From positions 1-31,965 of IMG/VR virus record IMGVR_UViG_3300029953_000113: a stretch of 31,965 nt of DNA; one strand, written 5' to 3'. The notes below the pieces were generated by a model that was given only the letters and a program-made list of their open reading frames with translations, was not told the origin of the DNA and did no database searches. Positions 6,758 through 13,077 of the stretch are shown one piece after another. The stretch's first letter is position 1. Every line of letters begins with the position of its first letter. The position numbers and the translations under genes are program-made. The DNA comes from a virus.

Positions 6758-7138
6758 ATGGCAAAGCAGCAAAGGGTTGAATTCCGTTTCGACGAGCGAA
6801 GCCTCGAAAACATCGATACGCTCAGGGCGCAAGGGCGTTTATCGAATCGCTTTTATGCTTGCGCTGCGTTGCTGAGGGGCACGACTGAACTGAGCGAAGA
6901 AAAGAGATTGACCACCGTCGAGGATGCCGAACGGAGAGGATTCACGCAAGGTATTGCGTGGGCGATTTCATTGTTGGATCGCTACCCTGTCGGCCCAGGA
7001 GGGCTGCTGAAAGAGAGTGGGCTTAGTTACGCTGCTTTTAAGGGTGCCGGTGTAGTTGCTTCGGACTTGAAGCAATTACGCAGAGTGTTTAGGAACGAAG
7101 GAATGCCGGTAAGCAGGCACCGTCGCGATCTGCATTGA
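6758..7138 (+). CDS. Hypothetical protein with possible ribbon-helix-helix N-terminus
   Basis: This 126-residue protein starts at ATG 6758 after CGGGAGAG. The opening VEFRFDERSLENIDTLRAQGRLSN has a short beta strand then a helix, which would suit a ribbon-helix-helix DNA-binding fold, but the match is loose. A middle Glu/Arg-rich helix and a C-terminal part follow. The last codons (SRHRRDLH) are encoded by copy B of the 21-base repeat. It is preceded by a hairpin and followed by an AT-rich intergenic region, so it may be its own unit. Confidence 0.6.
   Translation: MAKQQRVEFRFDERSLENIDTLRAQGRLSNRFYACAALLRGTTELSEEKRLTTVEDAERRGFTQGIAWAISLLDRYPVGPGGLLKESGLSYAAFKGAGVVASDLKQLRRVFRNEGMPVSRHRRDLH
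7112..7132 (+). repeat. 21-base direct repeat, copy B
   Basis: AGCAGGCACC-G-TCGCGATCTG, one base different from 3928-3948. Here it encodes the last residues of the gene ending at 7138. Confidence 0.6.
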
Positions 7139-7173
7139 GTTAGGAACCAAAAAAAACAAGAAGGAATTGTTAT

Positions 7174-7202
7174 TTGTAAGATTGCGTCGTTGAGCCTATC
7201 AA
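7174..7202 (+). promoter_or_regulatory. Weak sigma70-like promoter candidate
   Basis: TTGTAA (7174-7179) and TATCAA (7197-7202) lie 17 bases apart in the most AT-rich intergenic stretch of the window, with an A-run just upstream (7149-7156). Each hexamer matches consensus at four of six positions. It would drive the lysis and packaging genes. Host promoter rules are unknown. Confidence 0.25.
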
Positions 7203-7253
7203 AACCTGCTAGTTTAGAAATCGTTACGTCGCGGGGCTGATGCATCGATGGTG

Positions 7254-7275
7254 ACCGGTTGCGAATGCAGCCGGT
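7254..7275 (+). terminator. Hairpin with short T-rich tail
   Basis: ACCGGTTGC-GAAT-GCAGCCGGT forms a 9-base stem with one G-U pair and a 4-base loop, followed by TGTTTAG. It would suit a weak terminator for the gene ending at 7138. The sequence GTTTAGAAAT occurs on both sides (7212 and 7277). Confidence 0.35.
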
Positions 7276-7294
7276 TGTTTAGAAATGCTAAGGC

Positions 7295-7351
7295 CCTGTC
7301 GCCGTGTTGAGCTGCGCCAGCAGTAGTGTTACGGCTTCGAGTCCCGACAGG
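7295..7351 (+). ncRNA. Structured leader or small RNA candidate
   Basis: A 7-base perfect stem, CCTGTCG (7295-7301) with CGACAGG (7345-7351), encloses 43 bases. Inside is a CTGC-GCCA-GCAG hairpin (7312-7323) and the T-arm-like string GGCTTCGAGTCC. It is too short for a tRNA and lacks an anticodon arm. It ends 15 bases before the next start codon, so it may be a leader structure. Confidence 0.25.
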
Positions 7352-7366
7352 CTCCGACCTCCCAGA

Positions 7367-7678
7367 ATGTCCAAGAACACTCGTGTGCTCAATCTAACTC
7401 GGGGTTTCTCCCTGCGCTTTAACCAGGCGTCGAGGGCTGTGGAAGAGTGCGCCTGCGTGTGGGTGGATTTTGGCGTTTCGATCCGCGACGTGACGCTGGC
7501 GGAATCGATCCAGTTGCGCAATAAGCAGGCAGCAAGGCGCGAGCCGATGGCGCACGTTGAGCTGCCTGGGATTGTGTATGAGCCTTGCGCCAGTGCGGCC
7601 GAGGGTTTTCGGCGTGAGCGGCGCCTGGCGGGGTTGGCTAACAGTTTCGCGGAGCGGGCCGTTGCGCTCGCGGGATAG
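7367..7678 (+). CDS. Hypothetical protein
   Basis: ATG 7367 is the likely start, giving 103 residues; no good ribosome site is visible and GTG 7385 is an alternative. The sequence MSKNTRVLNLTRGFSLRF is followed by ECACVWVDFGVSIRDVTLAESIQLRNKQAARR and an Arg/Ala-rich helical end. No family recognised. It precedes the lysis-type genes by 23 bases and runs the same way. Confidence 0.5.
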   Translation: MSKNTRVLNLTRGFSLRFNQASRAVEECACVWVDFGVSIRDVTLAESIQLRNKQAARREPMAHVELPGIVYEPCASAAEGFRRERRLAGLANSFAERAVALAG

Positions 7679-7701
7679 CGGCATGGTGGTGGAGGAACGG
7701 A

Positions 7702-7896
7702 ATGCTTGATTGGCTGCTGCGTGGGGGGAATGCTGCATTTCTGTTGGCGGCGTTCACCGTTCTGTGGAGAGTGAACCTCAAGCTCAGCCGCGACGAGAGT
7801 CTGAAGTCTGATTTCCCGCCGCATCGGCACATCAACGGCAAGATTCTCTACCCGCGCGAATATGAGCCCGCGAAGGTGGAGCGAATGGCGCAGTAA
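7702..7896 (+). CDS. Small single-pass membrane protein, lysis region
   Basis: This 64-residue protein starts at ATG 7702 behind GGAGGA. Residues about 9-24 (GNAAFLLAAFTVLWRV) are a membrane segment. The rest is polar, with a memorable SDFPPHRHINGKILYPREYEP stretch. Small proteins with one N-terminal helix and this FPPHRH...YP pattern occur next to phage lysis genes as I recall them, but I cannot name the family. It could be a holin or a spanin-like accessory. Confidence 0.6.
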   Translation: MLDWLLRGGNAAFLLAAFTVLWRVNLKLSRDESLKSDFPPHRHINGKILYPREYEPAKVERMAQ

Positions 7897-7917
7897 GGCA
7901 GCGGAGGGCAAGGGACG

Positions 7918-8754
7918 ATGTTGAATCCGTTCAAACTTTTGGCAATTTACCGTGACCTCAACAAGCTTGAGGCCGTAGCGAAGGAGAAGGCAATAATGCA
8001 ACTGAAGGTGACGCAGTATCTTACGCTGTTGATGGCGCTGTTTGGAACGGTGGGCGTTCCGGCACTGGCGACGAATTGGCTGCATGCGCACGTGGCAGTC
8101 TATACCGGATTTGTGGCAGCGGCGATTCTGTTGCACGCGATCTTCCCATCGATCTTCTCAGCGCCGAGCGCAGCGGACACGCAAGCGACCGGGCTGAACA
8201 AGGTTGGCGTGATTCTGTTGATGATTGGCCTGGGCGTCATGTGTGCGGGCCAGTTGCAAGCGCAGACGGTGACGCCAGTCGCGACCTCGGCGGCGAGCAC
8301 TACGGCCACGTTCACGGGCGGTTCGGATGCGATTGCATTGCATTATGCCGGAGCCTGGGGCACTGGCAATCTGACGACTGAATCCTTCGACCTCATGGAC
8401 TTCGGTACCACAAAGAGCGAGCACTTGTTCATTGAGGGCAAGGAACTGACCGGCGCTCAGTCTGGGATCAACGCGTACACGGGCGGTGTGAAGTTTCAGC
8501 CGGATCTTACGAAACTGCTGGCAAGGACCAACGTCTCGCCGAGTACCTTTGGCGTGTATGTCAGTGGATCGGGCGGCGTGGGAATGCTCAGTGCGGGCGG
8601 AGGCCATATTGCCTTTATGTTGGGCGGTGGGATTGAGTATCGATCGAGCTCGACACTCAGTTGGAATCCGCTGCAGGTGCAGTACGTGCGGATCGGGAAT
8701 CAGAATGCCGCGCTGATAAGCACGGGGTTGAGTTTCGTATTCGGGCAGAAATAG
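7918..8754 (+). CDS. Fusion of holin-like membrane part and exported beta-rich domain
   Basis: This 278-residue protein starts at ATG 7918. Residues 1-80 have a charged amphipathic start and two membrane helices (about 33-52 and 60-78), as in small phage holins. Residues 95-116 (KVGVILLMIGLGVMCAGQLQAQ) look exactly like a Sec signal peptide with an AQ-type cleavage site, but lie inside the chain. The remaining 160 residues are Gly/Ser/Thr-rich alternating strands (GVYVSGSGGVGMLSAGGG, LSFVFGQK at the end) like a small outer-membrane beta-barrel. A holin joined to an envelope domain would link inner- and outer-membrane steps of lysis; this is inference. Confidence 0.6.
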   Translation: MLNPFKLLAIYRDLNKLEAVAKEKAIMQLKVTQYLTLLMALFGTVGVPALATNWLHAHVAVYTGFVAAAILLHAIFPSIFSAPSAADTQATGLNKVGVILLMIGLGVMCAGQLQAQTVTPVATSAASTTATFTGGSDAIALHYAGAWGTGNLTTESFDLMDFGTTKSEHLFIEGKELTGAQSGINAYTGGVKFQPDLTKLLARTNVSPSTFGVYVSGSGGVGMLSAGGGHIAFMLGGGIEYRSSSTLSWNPLQVQYVRIGNQNAALISTGLSFVFGQK

Positions 8755-8782
8755 CGAGATAACCAAGGCCGAACCTGGCCAT

Positions 8783-8872
8783 ATGAAGCCTGAGAAGTTG
8801 GCTGCTTGCAAATTGTCCACGGCGATCCGTGGTGAGCTGGCGAGGTACAGGCAAACGGGCGGCGCTGAGTAG
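8783..8872 (+). CDS. Possible 29-residue basic peptide
   Basis: An ATG at 8783 opens 29 codons (MKPEKLAACKLSTAIRGELA...). It fills part of the 195-base gap between the fusion protein and the endolysin. No convincing ribosome site is present, so it may not be translated. Confidence 0.2.
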   Translation: MKPEKLAACKLSTAIRGELARYRQTGGAE

Positions 8873-8881
8873 CAAAAGTAT

Positions 8882-8942
8882 CCCCACTGACCAAGACCTG
8901 TCATTGGGGCCCCGAGCGAAAGGCGCCGCCGGCGTGTTGGGG
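8882..8942 (+). other. Structured leader upstream of the endolysin gene
   Basis: Two stem-loops: 8882-8909, CCCCACTGAC / GTCATTGGGG with one mismatch and an 8-base loop, and 8910-8942, a CCCC...GGGG pairing around a GC-rich core. The second CCCC could compete for either GGGG, including the GGGG at 8939-8942 that leads into the endolysin ribosome site. This could be a translational switch or a weak terminator. Confidence 0.35.
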
Positions 8943-8949
8943 AGACGTA

Positions 8950-9390
8950 ATGCGGATTCAAGATCAGTTCATGCTGGCGCTGACGGTGTGGCGTGAGAAC
9001 CGCGGTGGCGGGATATCGGGAATGCAGAGCGTGGCGAACGTGATCGCGAATCGCGCGGCGCGGCGCAACACGGATGCTTATACGGAATGCGTGCGGCCGC
9101 TTCAGTTCTCGAGCATCACCGCCAAGGGCGATCCAGAGTTATCGTTCTGGCCGAACGATGAAGATCCGCAATGGCAGGCGGCGCTGGGGATCGCTGGTCA
9201 GGCCGCGGTGGGGGCGCTCGAAGATATCACGCACGGGGCCACGCTCTACTATGCGCCTCTTGGCCAGGCGTGGAAAGCTCGACTGAAGCTGCCGGATGGA
9301 GCGGTGGTCAAGTTCCCGGACGATTGGGATGCGAGCGCGGTTGAGTATGCGGGGACGATCGCGAGTCAGCTGTTCTTTAGACAACGGTGA
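8950..9390 (+). CDS. SleB-type cell-wall hydrolase (endolysin)
   Basis: This 146-residue protein starts at ATG 8950 behind GGGGAG. It covers the Hydrolase_2/SleB domain: LALTVWRENRGGGISGMQSVANVIANRA, where Glu16 is the expected catalytic acid, then a CVRPLQFSSI motif. The later GALEDITHGATLYYAP matches the conserved DPTxGATHYY segment. SleB enzymes are lytic transglycosylases or amidases acting on peptidoglycan. It has no signal peptide, so it needs a holin to cross the inner membrane; the neighbour at 7918 is the candidate. The end overlaps the next start (GTGATG). Confidence 0.85.
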   Translation: MRIQDQFMLALTVWRENRGGGISGMQSVANVIANRAARRNTDAYTECVRPLQFSSITAKGDPELSFWPNDEDPQWQAALGIAGQAAVGALEDITHGATLYYAPLGQAWKARLKLPDGAVVKFPDDWDASAVEYAGTIASQLFFRQR

Positions 9391-9647
9391 TGGAAGAGGA
9401 CGAAGCTGCGGCCGAAGTAGCGGCGATGCAGTTTGCGGGCGGGATCTCGATCGCGCGTGTCGCTGAGTTGTGGGAGAGAGACGTGGAGTGGGTTGAGGGA
9501 GCGATCCGGCGGGCGTTGCTTGAATCGATCCCTCGCAGGGATGGCGGAACGAAGCTATCGCGAACTGAGGCGCGAGCGATGCGGCATTGCATGGAGCAGC
9601 CGGTCGAAAGCGTCCAGGGGCAACTGGAGTTTAAGGAGGTCGCATGA
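9390..9647 (+). CDS. Small HTH-like protein upstream of the small terminase
   Basis: ATG 9390 overlaps the endolysin stop by one base; GTG 9387 is also possible. The product is 85 residues. After an acidic Ala/Glu start, residues about 17-45 (GGISIARVAELWERDVEWVEGAIRRALLE) have the helix-turn-helix spacing of small sigma-like or resolvase-like DNA-binding regions. It ends in an ATGA overlap with the small terminase. It may be a packaging or late-gene regulator; this is inferred from position. Confidence 0.6.
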   Translation: MEEDEAAAEVAAMQFAGGISIARVAELWERDVEWVEGAIRRALLESIPRRDGGTKLSRTEARAMRHCMEQPVESVQGQLEFKEVA

Positions 9648-10180
9648 GCGGAAAACTAACTCCAAAGCAGGCGATCTTTGTTGCCGAGTATCAGATCGAT
9701 TTCAATGCGACGCGAGCTGCTCGCGCAGCGGGATTTGAGGCATCGAGCGCTCATGTAACGGGCGCTCGATTGCTCAAGAATGCTAAGGTGGCCGCGGCGA
9801 TTTCCGATGGACAGGCGCGACGCGCTGAAAAGCTGGGTTTCACCGCTGAACGCTGGGATCGCGAGCTGGCGAAGTTGGCTAACTTCGATCCGGGAAAGCT
9901 GTATGACGAGTATGGCGAGCGAATTCCGGTGCACAGACTCGATCCGGATACACGGGCCGCGGTGGCGGTGGTGGAGGACGAGGTAGAGGATGGGCCTGGC
10001 CGGGTGCGCGTGGTGAAGCAGCGGGTGAAGATGGCCGACAAGCTGCGGGCACTCGAGATGCAGGGCAAGCGGCAGGGTCTGTTTGGAGACGGCGGTGCGT
10101 TCAGCGCGACGGTGACGCCTGGGCCTGGAGGGTTGCCTGCTGACTCGGAAATCAAGATCGTGCTTGTGCGTCCGGCATGA
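9644..10180 (+). CDS. terS: Terminase small subunit (Terminase_2 type)
   Basis: This 178-residue protein starts in an ATGA overlap. Residues 4-55 are the classic Terminase_2 opening: LTPKQAIFVAEYQIDFNATRAARAAGF, the ARLLKN segment and a following AAAI helix, the DNA-binding part that recognises the packaging start site. The middle helix (AERWDRELAKLANFDPGKLYDEYG) and a beta-like VKQRVKMADKLRALEMQGKRQGL oligomerisation segment follow. It works with the large subunit, whose gene overlaps it by 4 bases. Confidence 0.9.
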   Translation: MSGKLTPKQAIFVAEYQIDFNATRAARAAGFEASSAHVTGARLLKNAKVAAAISDGQARRAEKLGFTAERWDRELAKLANFDPGKLYDEYGERIPVHRLDPDTRAAVAVVEDEVEDGPGRVRVVKQRVKMADKLRALEMQGKRQGLFGDGGAFSATVTPGPGGLPADSEIKIVLVRPA

Positions 10181-11439
10181 TCATCGAGATTCCGGAAAAG
10201 GCGGGGGTTCTGTTTGAGCCTGCGCGGTTCAAGTTTTTCTGGGGCGGACGGGCAGGGATCAAGAGTTGGAGCTTTGCGCGGGCGCTGCTGGCGATGGCCA
10301 GGTCTCGGACGCTGCGCATTGCCTGCGCGCGCGAGACCATGAAGTCGATCGACGACAGCGTCCATCAATTGCTGCAAGACCAGATTCTGGCGATGGGGAT
10401 GGGCGATTTCTTCCATCCGCAGAAGAAGATCATTCGCGGTTTGAATGGATCGACCTTTACGTACCACGGTCTGCGTGACCGTAGCGTGCATAACATCAAG
10501 TCGCTCGAGAGCGTGGACATCCTTTGGATGGAAGAAGCGCAGAACGTCTCGAAGAAGTCGTGGAATATCGTCATCCCCACGATTCGCAAGCCGGGCTCAG
10601 AGATATGGGCGAGCTTTAACCCGGAGCTGGAGTCGGACGAGACTTATCAGCGCTGCGTAGCGCATCCGCCGCAAGGCGCGGTGGTGGTGAAGACGAGTTA
10701 CCGGGACAACCCGTATTTATCCGATGAAATACGGCAGGACATGGCCGACTTGAAAGCGAGAGATCCGGAGGAGTTTGAACACGTCTACGAGGGCGTGTGC
10801 AGGCCTGCGGTGACGGGCGCGGTTTACAAGGAACAGTTGATTGCTGCCGAGAAAGAGGGGCGCATCACGCGCGTGCCGTACGATGCTTCGCGGCCGGTGG
10901 ATACGTTCTGGGATCTGGGGTTTGGCGACAACACGTCGATCTGGTTTGCGCAGAGCATCGGGTTTGAGTTCCGGCTGATCGACTTCGTCTCCGACTCGCT
11001 TAAGGATGTGGGCCATTACCTCGGCGAGATGGGCAAGCGCCCGTACAACTACGGCACAGCTTATCTTCCTCACGATGCGCGGGCGAAGACGCTGGCAGCG
11101 GGTGGGCGCAGCGTGCAGCAGTTGGTGGAGGCGGGTGGCTACAAGGTGCGCATTGCGCCGAGCCTGAGCATTGTGGACGGAATGGCGGCGGTACGCACGA
11201 TCTTCAATCGCTGCTGGTTTGACGCGGAGAAGTGCGCTGAGGGCGTCCAGGCGCTGAAGCACTATCGCTATGAATTCGATGAGGCGCTGGGAACGTTCAA
11301 GCGCGAACCGCTGCATGACTGGGCATCGCATCCGGCGGATGCCTTCCGTATGTTCGCGGTGGTGATTCGCGAGCCGGTACGGGAAAAGGCCCGCGTTGAA
11401 GCGCAAACGCCACCTGTGAGGGTGGGGGTATGGAGCTGA
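10177..11439 (+). CDS. terL: Terminase large subunit (Terminase_3/PBSX type)
   Basis: This 420-residue packaging motor starts in an ATGA overlap. The ATPase part has a Walker A-like GGRAGIKS at residues 23-30, where Ile replaces the Gly or Ala usual before Lys, and a Walker B SVDILWMEEAQ near 112-122 ending in paired Glu. The nuclease part has DLGFGDNTSIWF, then LPHDARAKT, then SHPADAFR, matching the three acidic clusters of the RNase H-like nuclease. It cuts concatemeric DNA and pumps it into proheads through the portal. The family resembles PBSX-type terminases although the virion genes are P22-like, so the module is mosaic. Confidence 0.93.
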   Translation: MIIEIPEKAGVLFEPARFKFFWGGRAGIKSWSFARALLAMARSRTLRIACARETMKSIDDSVHQLLQDQILAMGMGDFFHPQKKIIRGLNGSTFTYHGLRDRSVHNIKSLESVDILWMEEAQNVSKKSWNIVIPTIRKPGSEIWASFNPELESDETYQRCVAHPPQGAVVVKTSYRDNPYLSDEIRQDMADLKARDPEEFEHVYEGVCRPAVTGAVYKEQLIAAEKEGRITRVPYDASRPVDTFWDLGFGDNTSIWFAQSIGFEFRLIDFVSDSLKDVGHYLGEMGKRPYNYGTAYLPHDARAKTLAAGGRSVQQLVEAGGYKVRIAPSLSIVDGMAAVRTIFNRCWFDAEKCAEGVQALKHYRYEFDEALGTFKREPLHDWASHPADAFRMFAVVIREPVREKARVEAQTPPVRVGVWS

Positions 11440-11654
11440 GCATGACGAACGAGCAACTTGACAACTGGTTTAGCTATCATTCGCCCTCTTTGGATGATCT
11501 GCATAGATACCAGGAGATACGCGAAGCAGCGCGGACGTTTGCGCGGACCATCAACCTTCTTGTTCCTGAAAGCGCCGACAAGACTGCGGCGATGCGCAAA
11601 CTCCGTGAGTGCGTTATGACGGCTAACGCTGCAGTCGCGTGTGGGGGGAAGTGA
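11430..11654 (+). CDS. acb2: Acb2/Tad1-family cyclic-nucleotide sponge (anti-CBASS candidate)
   Basis: This 74-residue protein starts at ATG 11430, overlapping the terminase end; ATG 11442, with GGAG six bases upstream, is also good. The features are those of the Acb2 hairpin family: FSYHSP at 14-19, RYQEIREAARTFARTI helix, PESADKTAAMRKLRECVMTANAAVA at 46-70. Acb2 proteins form hexamers that bind cyclic di- and tri-nucleotides tightly and starve CBASS defence effectors. Length and motif order fit the family. Ligand choice here cannot be read from sequence alone. Confidence 0.85.
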   Translation: MELSMTNEQLDNWFSYHSPSLDDLHRYQEIREAARTFARTINLLVPESADKTAAMRKLRECVMTANAAVACGGK

Positions 11655-11857
11655 TGTCAAAGCTGAAAGCGGAGACGCGGAACAATCTGCCGGCGAGCAA
11701 GTTTGGCTTGCCGGGCGCGCGCAAGTATCCGATGCCGGACAAGGCGCATGCGGCGGATGCGAAGGGGCGCGCGACGCAGCAGGTGAAGCAGGGCAGTCTG
11801 AGTGAGTCGGCCGCGGCGCGGATCAGGGCGAAGGCCAACCGAATGTTGGGAGAGTGA
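11654..11857 (+). CDS. Small conserved phage protein (DUF6582-like)
   Basis: This 67-residue protein starts at ATG 11654, a TGATG overlap with the Acb2-like gene. LPASKFGLPGARKYPMPDKAHAADAKGRA matches the LPxSxFxxPxxRxYPIxDxxHAxxA pattern of a small family found beside phage head genes. A basic helix (SESAAARIRAKANRMLGE) ends it. In other phages similar domains occur next to prohead or portal genes. Biochemical function is unknown. Confidence 0.75.
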   Translation: MSKLKAETRNNLPASKFGLPGARKYPMPDKAHAADAKGRATQQVKQGSLSESAAARIRAKANRMLGE

Positions 11858-11861
11858 AGCG

Positions 11862-12179
11862 ATGAACCAATCCGAAGTGATGGACGTAAACGCGAAGTCG
11901 CGGGAGAAGAAGAAGGAGTTTCAACTGCATCATGTGGAGATCCACCCGGAGCGCGACGTGAAGGGAAACGTCGTGAAGGGCGGCGGCCACACGGTGCATA
12001 CGATCATGCAGGAGAAGGGCGAGGAGTATGGCCGCCGGCGCGAGGCGGAGAAGCCCTTTAGCGCGGGCGAGCATGAAGAGATGCTGGCGCATGTGGCGAA
12101 CGAGTTGAAGCTGCCGCAGCCCAAAGGTGGAGACGGCGACGCGGATGACGCGGACAGCGCGGCTGGGGCGGCGAACTGA
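11862..12179 (+). CDS. Hypothetical phage protein, charged
   Basis: ATG 11862 follows GGAGAGTGAAG. The 105-residue product is Lys/Glu-rich, with an N-terminal helix and a beta-like FQLHHVEIHPERDVKGNVVKGG, then HTVHTIMQEKGEEYG and an Asp/Ala-rich tail. Similar proteins with a HTVHTI-like stretch are, as I recall, common beside phage portal genes, without known function. It ends in a TGATG junction. Confidence 0.6.
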   Translation: MNQSEVMDVNAKSREKKKEFQLHHVEIHPERDVKGNVVKGGGHTVHTIMQEKGEEYGRRREAEKPFSAGEHEEMLAHVANELKLPQPKGGDGDADDADSAAGAAN

Positions 12180-12337
12180 TGGCGTGGACACCACCGATGA
12201 TTCATGCGCTGCTACTGCGCACGCCTGCGCCAAAGCCCGCGACGCCGCTGCGCGTGCCCATGGCGAACCGGCCGGCGCGCAGCCCTTCCCCGCGCGGCGT
12301 GAGTGCCGAGACGGGCAGCGGCTACAAGAGAGGTTGA
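12179..12337 (+). CDS. Small Pro/Arg-rich protein
   Basis: A 52-codon frame opens at ATG 12179 in a TGATG overlap with the previous stop. It reads MAWTPPMIHALLLRTPAPKP..., rich in Pro, Arg and Ala, and ends ETGSGYKRG. The overlap and the otherwise gene-free 160 bases support translation. Unknown function. Confidence 0.55.
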   Translation: MAWTPPMIHALLLRTPAPKPATPLRVPMANRPARSPSPRGVSAETGSGYKRG

Positions 12338-12343
12338 GCCGAT

Positions 12344-12550
12344 ATGGCAATTGACATGGTTCCCGTAGACTCGTCAGCTATCAAGGCCGTAGGGCATGAT
12401 CCATCCACAAACACCATCCATGTTGAGTTTCACTCTGGTGGGAAGCATCCTTTCGGACCATTCACGAAGACAGAGTTTGAGCGGTTCCGCAATGCGGATT
12501 CGATCGGCCAACATTTTCACGCGAACATCCGCAAAAAGGCAATCAAGTGA
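12344..12550 (+). CDS. KTSC-domain protein
   Basis: This 68-residue protein starts at ATG 12344 after AGAGGTTGAG. MVPVDSSAIKAVGHDPSTNTIHVEFHSGGKHPF is the KTSC pattern (V-x-S-S-x-I, Y/H-D, L-x-V-x-F-x-x-G), followed by FRNADSIGQHFHANIRKK, matching the AxSxGxxFNxxIR ending. KTSC domains are small and occur alone in phages or fused to Lys-tRNA synthetase or exonucleases; binding of nucleic acid has been suggested. The stop overlaps the next gene (GTGA). Confidence 0.85.
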   Translation: MAIDMVPVDSSAIKAVGHDPSTNTIHVEFHSGGKHPFGPFTKTEFERFRNADSIGQHFHANIRKKAIK

Positions 12551-13077
12551 TCCAAGACGAGAAGCGGCAACTTGAGAACGAACTGACGGTGATGGGGCTG
12601 CCGGGGCTGGACGATCCGGCACTGGTGCAGGTGATGGCCGACATTGTGAACGGATACCCGATGCCGGCGGAACGCGTCGGCTTTTTCTGCGACATGCTGA
12701 ACGAGTGCGAGGGCGCGCGGCGGCGGGAGATGTATGAGGCGATGCGGCCGCGGCTGGCTTTCGACGTTCCGTCGCTCGATGCGTGCGAGGCGCAGATCGC
12801 GGCGAAGGCGGAGCGCATGATTCGGCCGAAGGGATTGCATGCACCGTTGAAGGATGACGGCCTGGTCGAGCGAACCGTCGAGCTCGAGTGTGGCGGCTGT
12901 GGGAACACGGAGCTGTTCACGGGGCTGACCACGGCGGATGCGGTGTTGCAAGCGCGGAAAGCGGGCTGGGGACGTGGGTCCAAGCAGGGTCTGGAGTACT
13001 GCGTAAACTGCCGGCTGGTAACGATGCCGGTGAAGGTGTTTGGCAGCTCGTTCACGAAGAGGCTTGCGCATGTCTAA
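12547..13077 (+). CDS. Hypothetical protein with C-terminal zinc ribbon
   Basis: This 176-residue protein starts at GTG 12547 in a GTGA overlap. The N-terminal 100 residues are helical. The C-terminal part has CGGCG near residue 117 and CVNCR near 159, a CxxC-x(n)-CxxC zinc ribbon with strands between (TELFTGLTTADAVLQARKAGWGRG). Proteins of this layout sit just before P22-type portals in related phages as I recall. Function unknown. It overlaps the portal start by 8 bases. Confidence 0.65.
   Translation: MIQDEKRQLENELTVMGLPGLDDPALVQVMADIVNGYPMPAERVGFFCDMLNECEGARRREMYEAMRPRLAFDVPSLDACEAQIAAKAERMIRPKGLHAPLKDDGLVERTVELECGGCGNTELFTGLTTADAVLQARKAGWGRGSKQGLEYCVNCRLVTMPVKVFGSSFTKRLAHV

Noticed and set aside
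7288-8136. A 282-codon minus-strand frame across the lysis region
   Set aside because: It covers three plus-strand genes with good ribosome sites and its product has no coherent domain.
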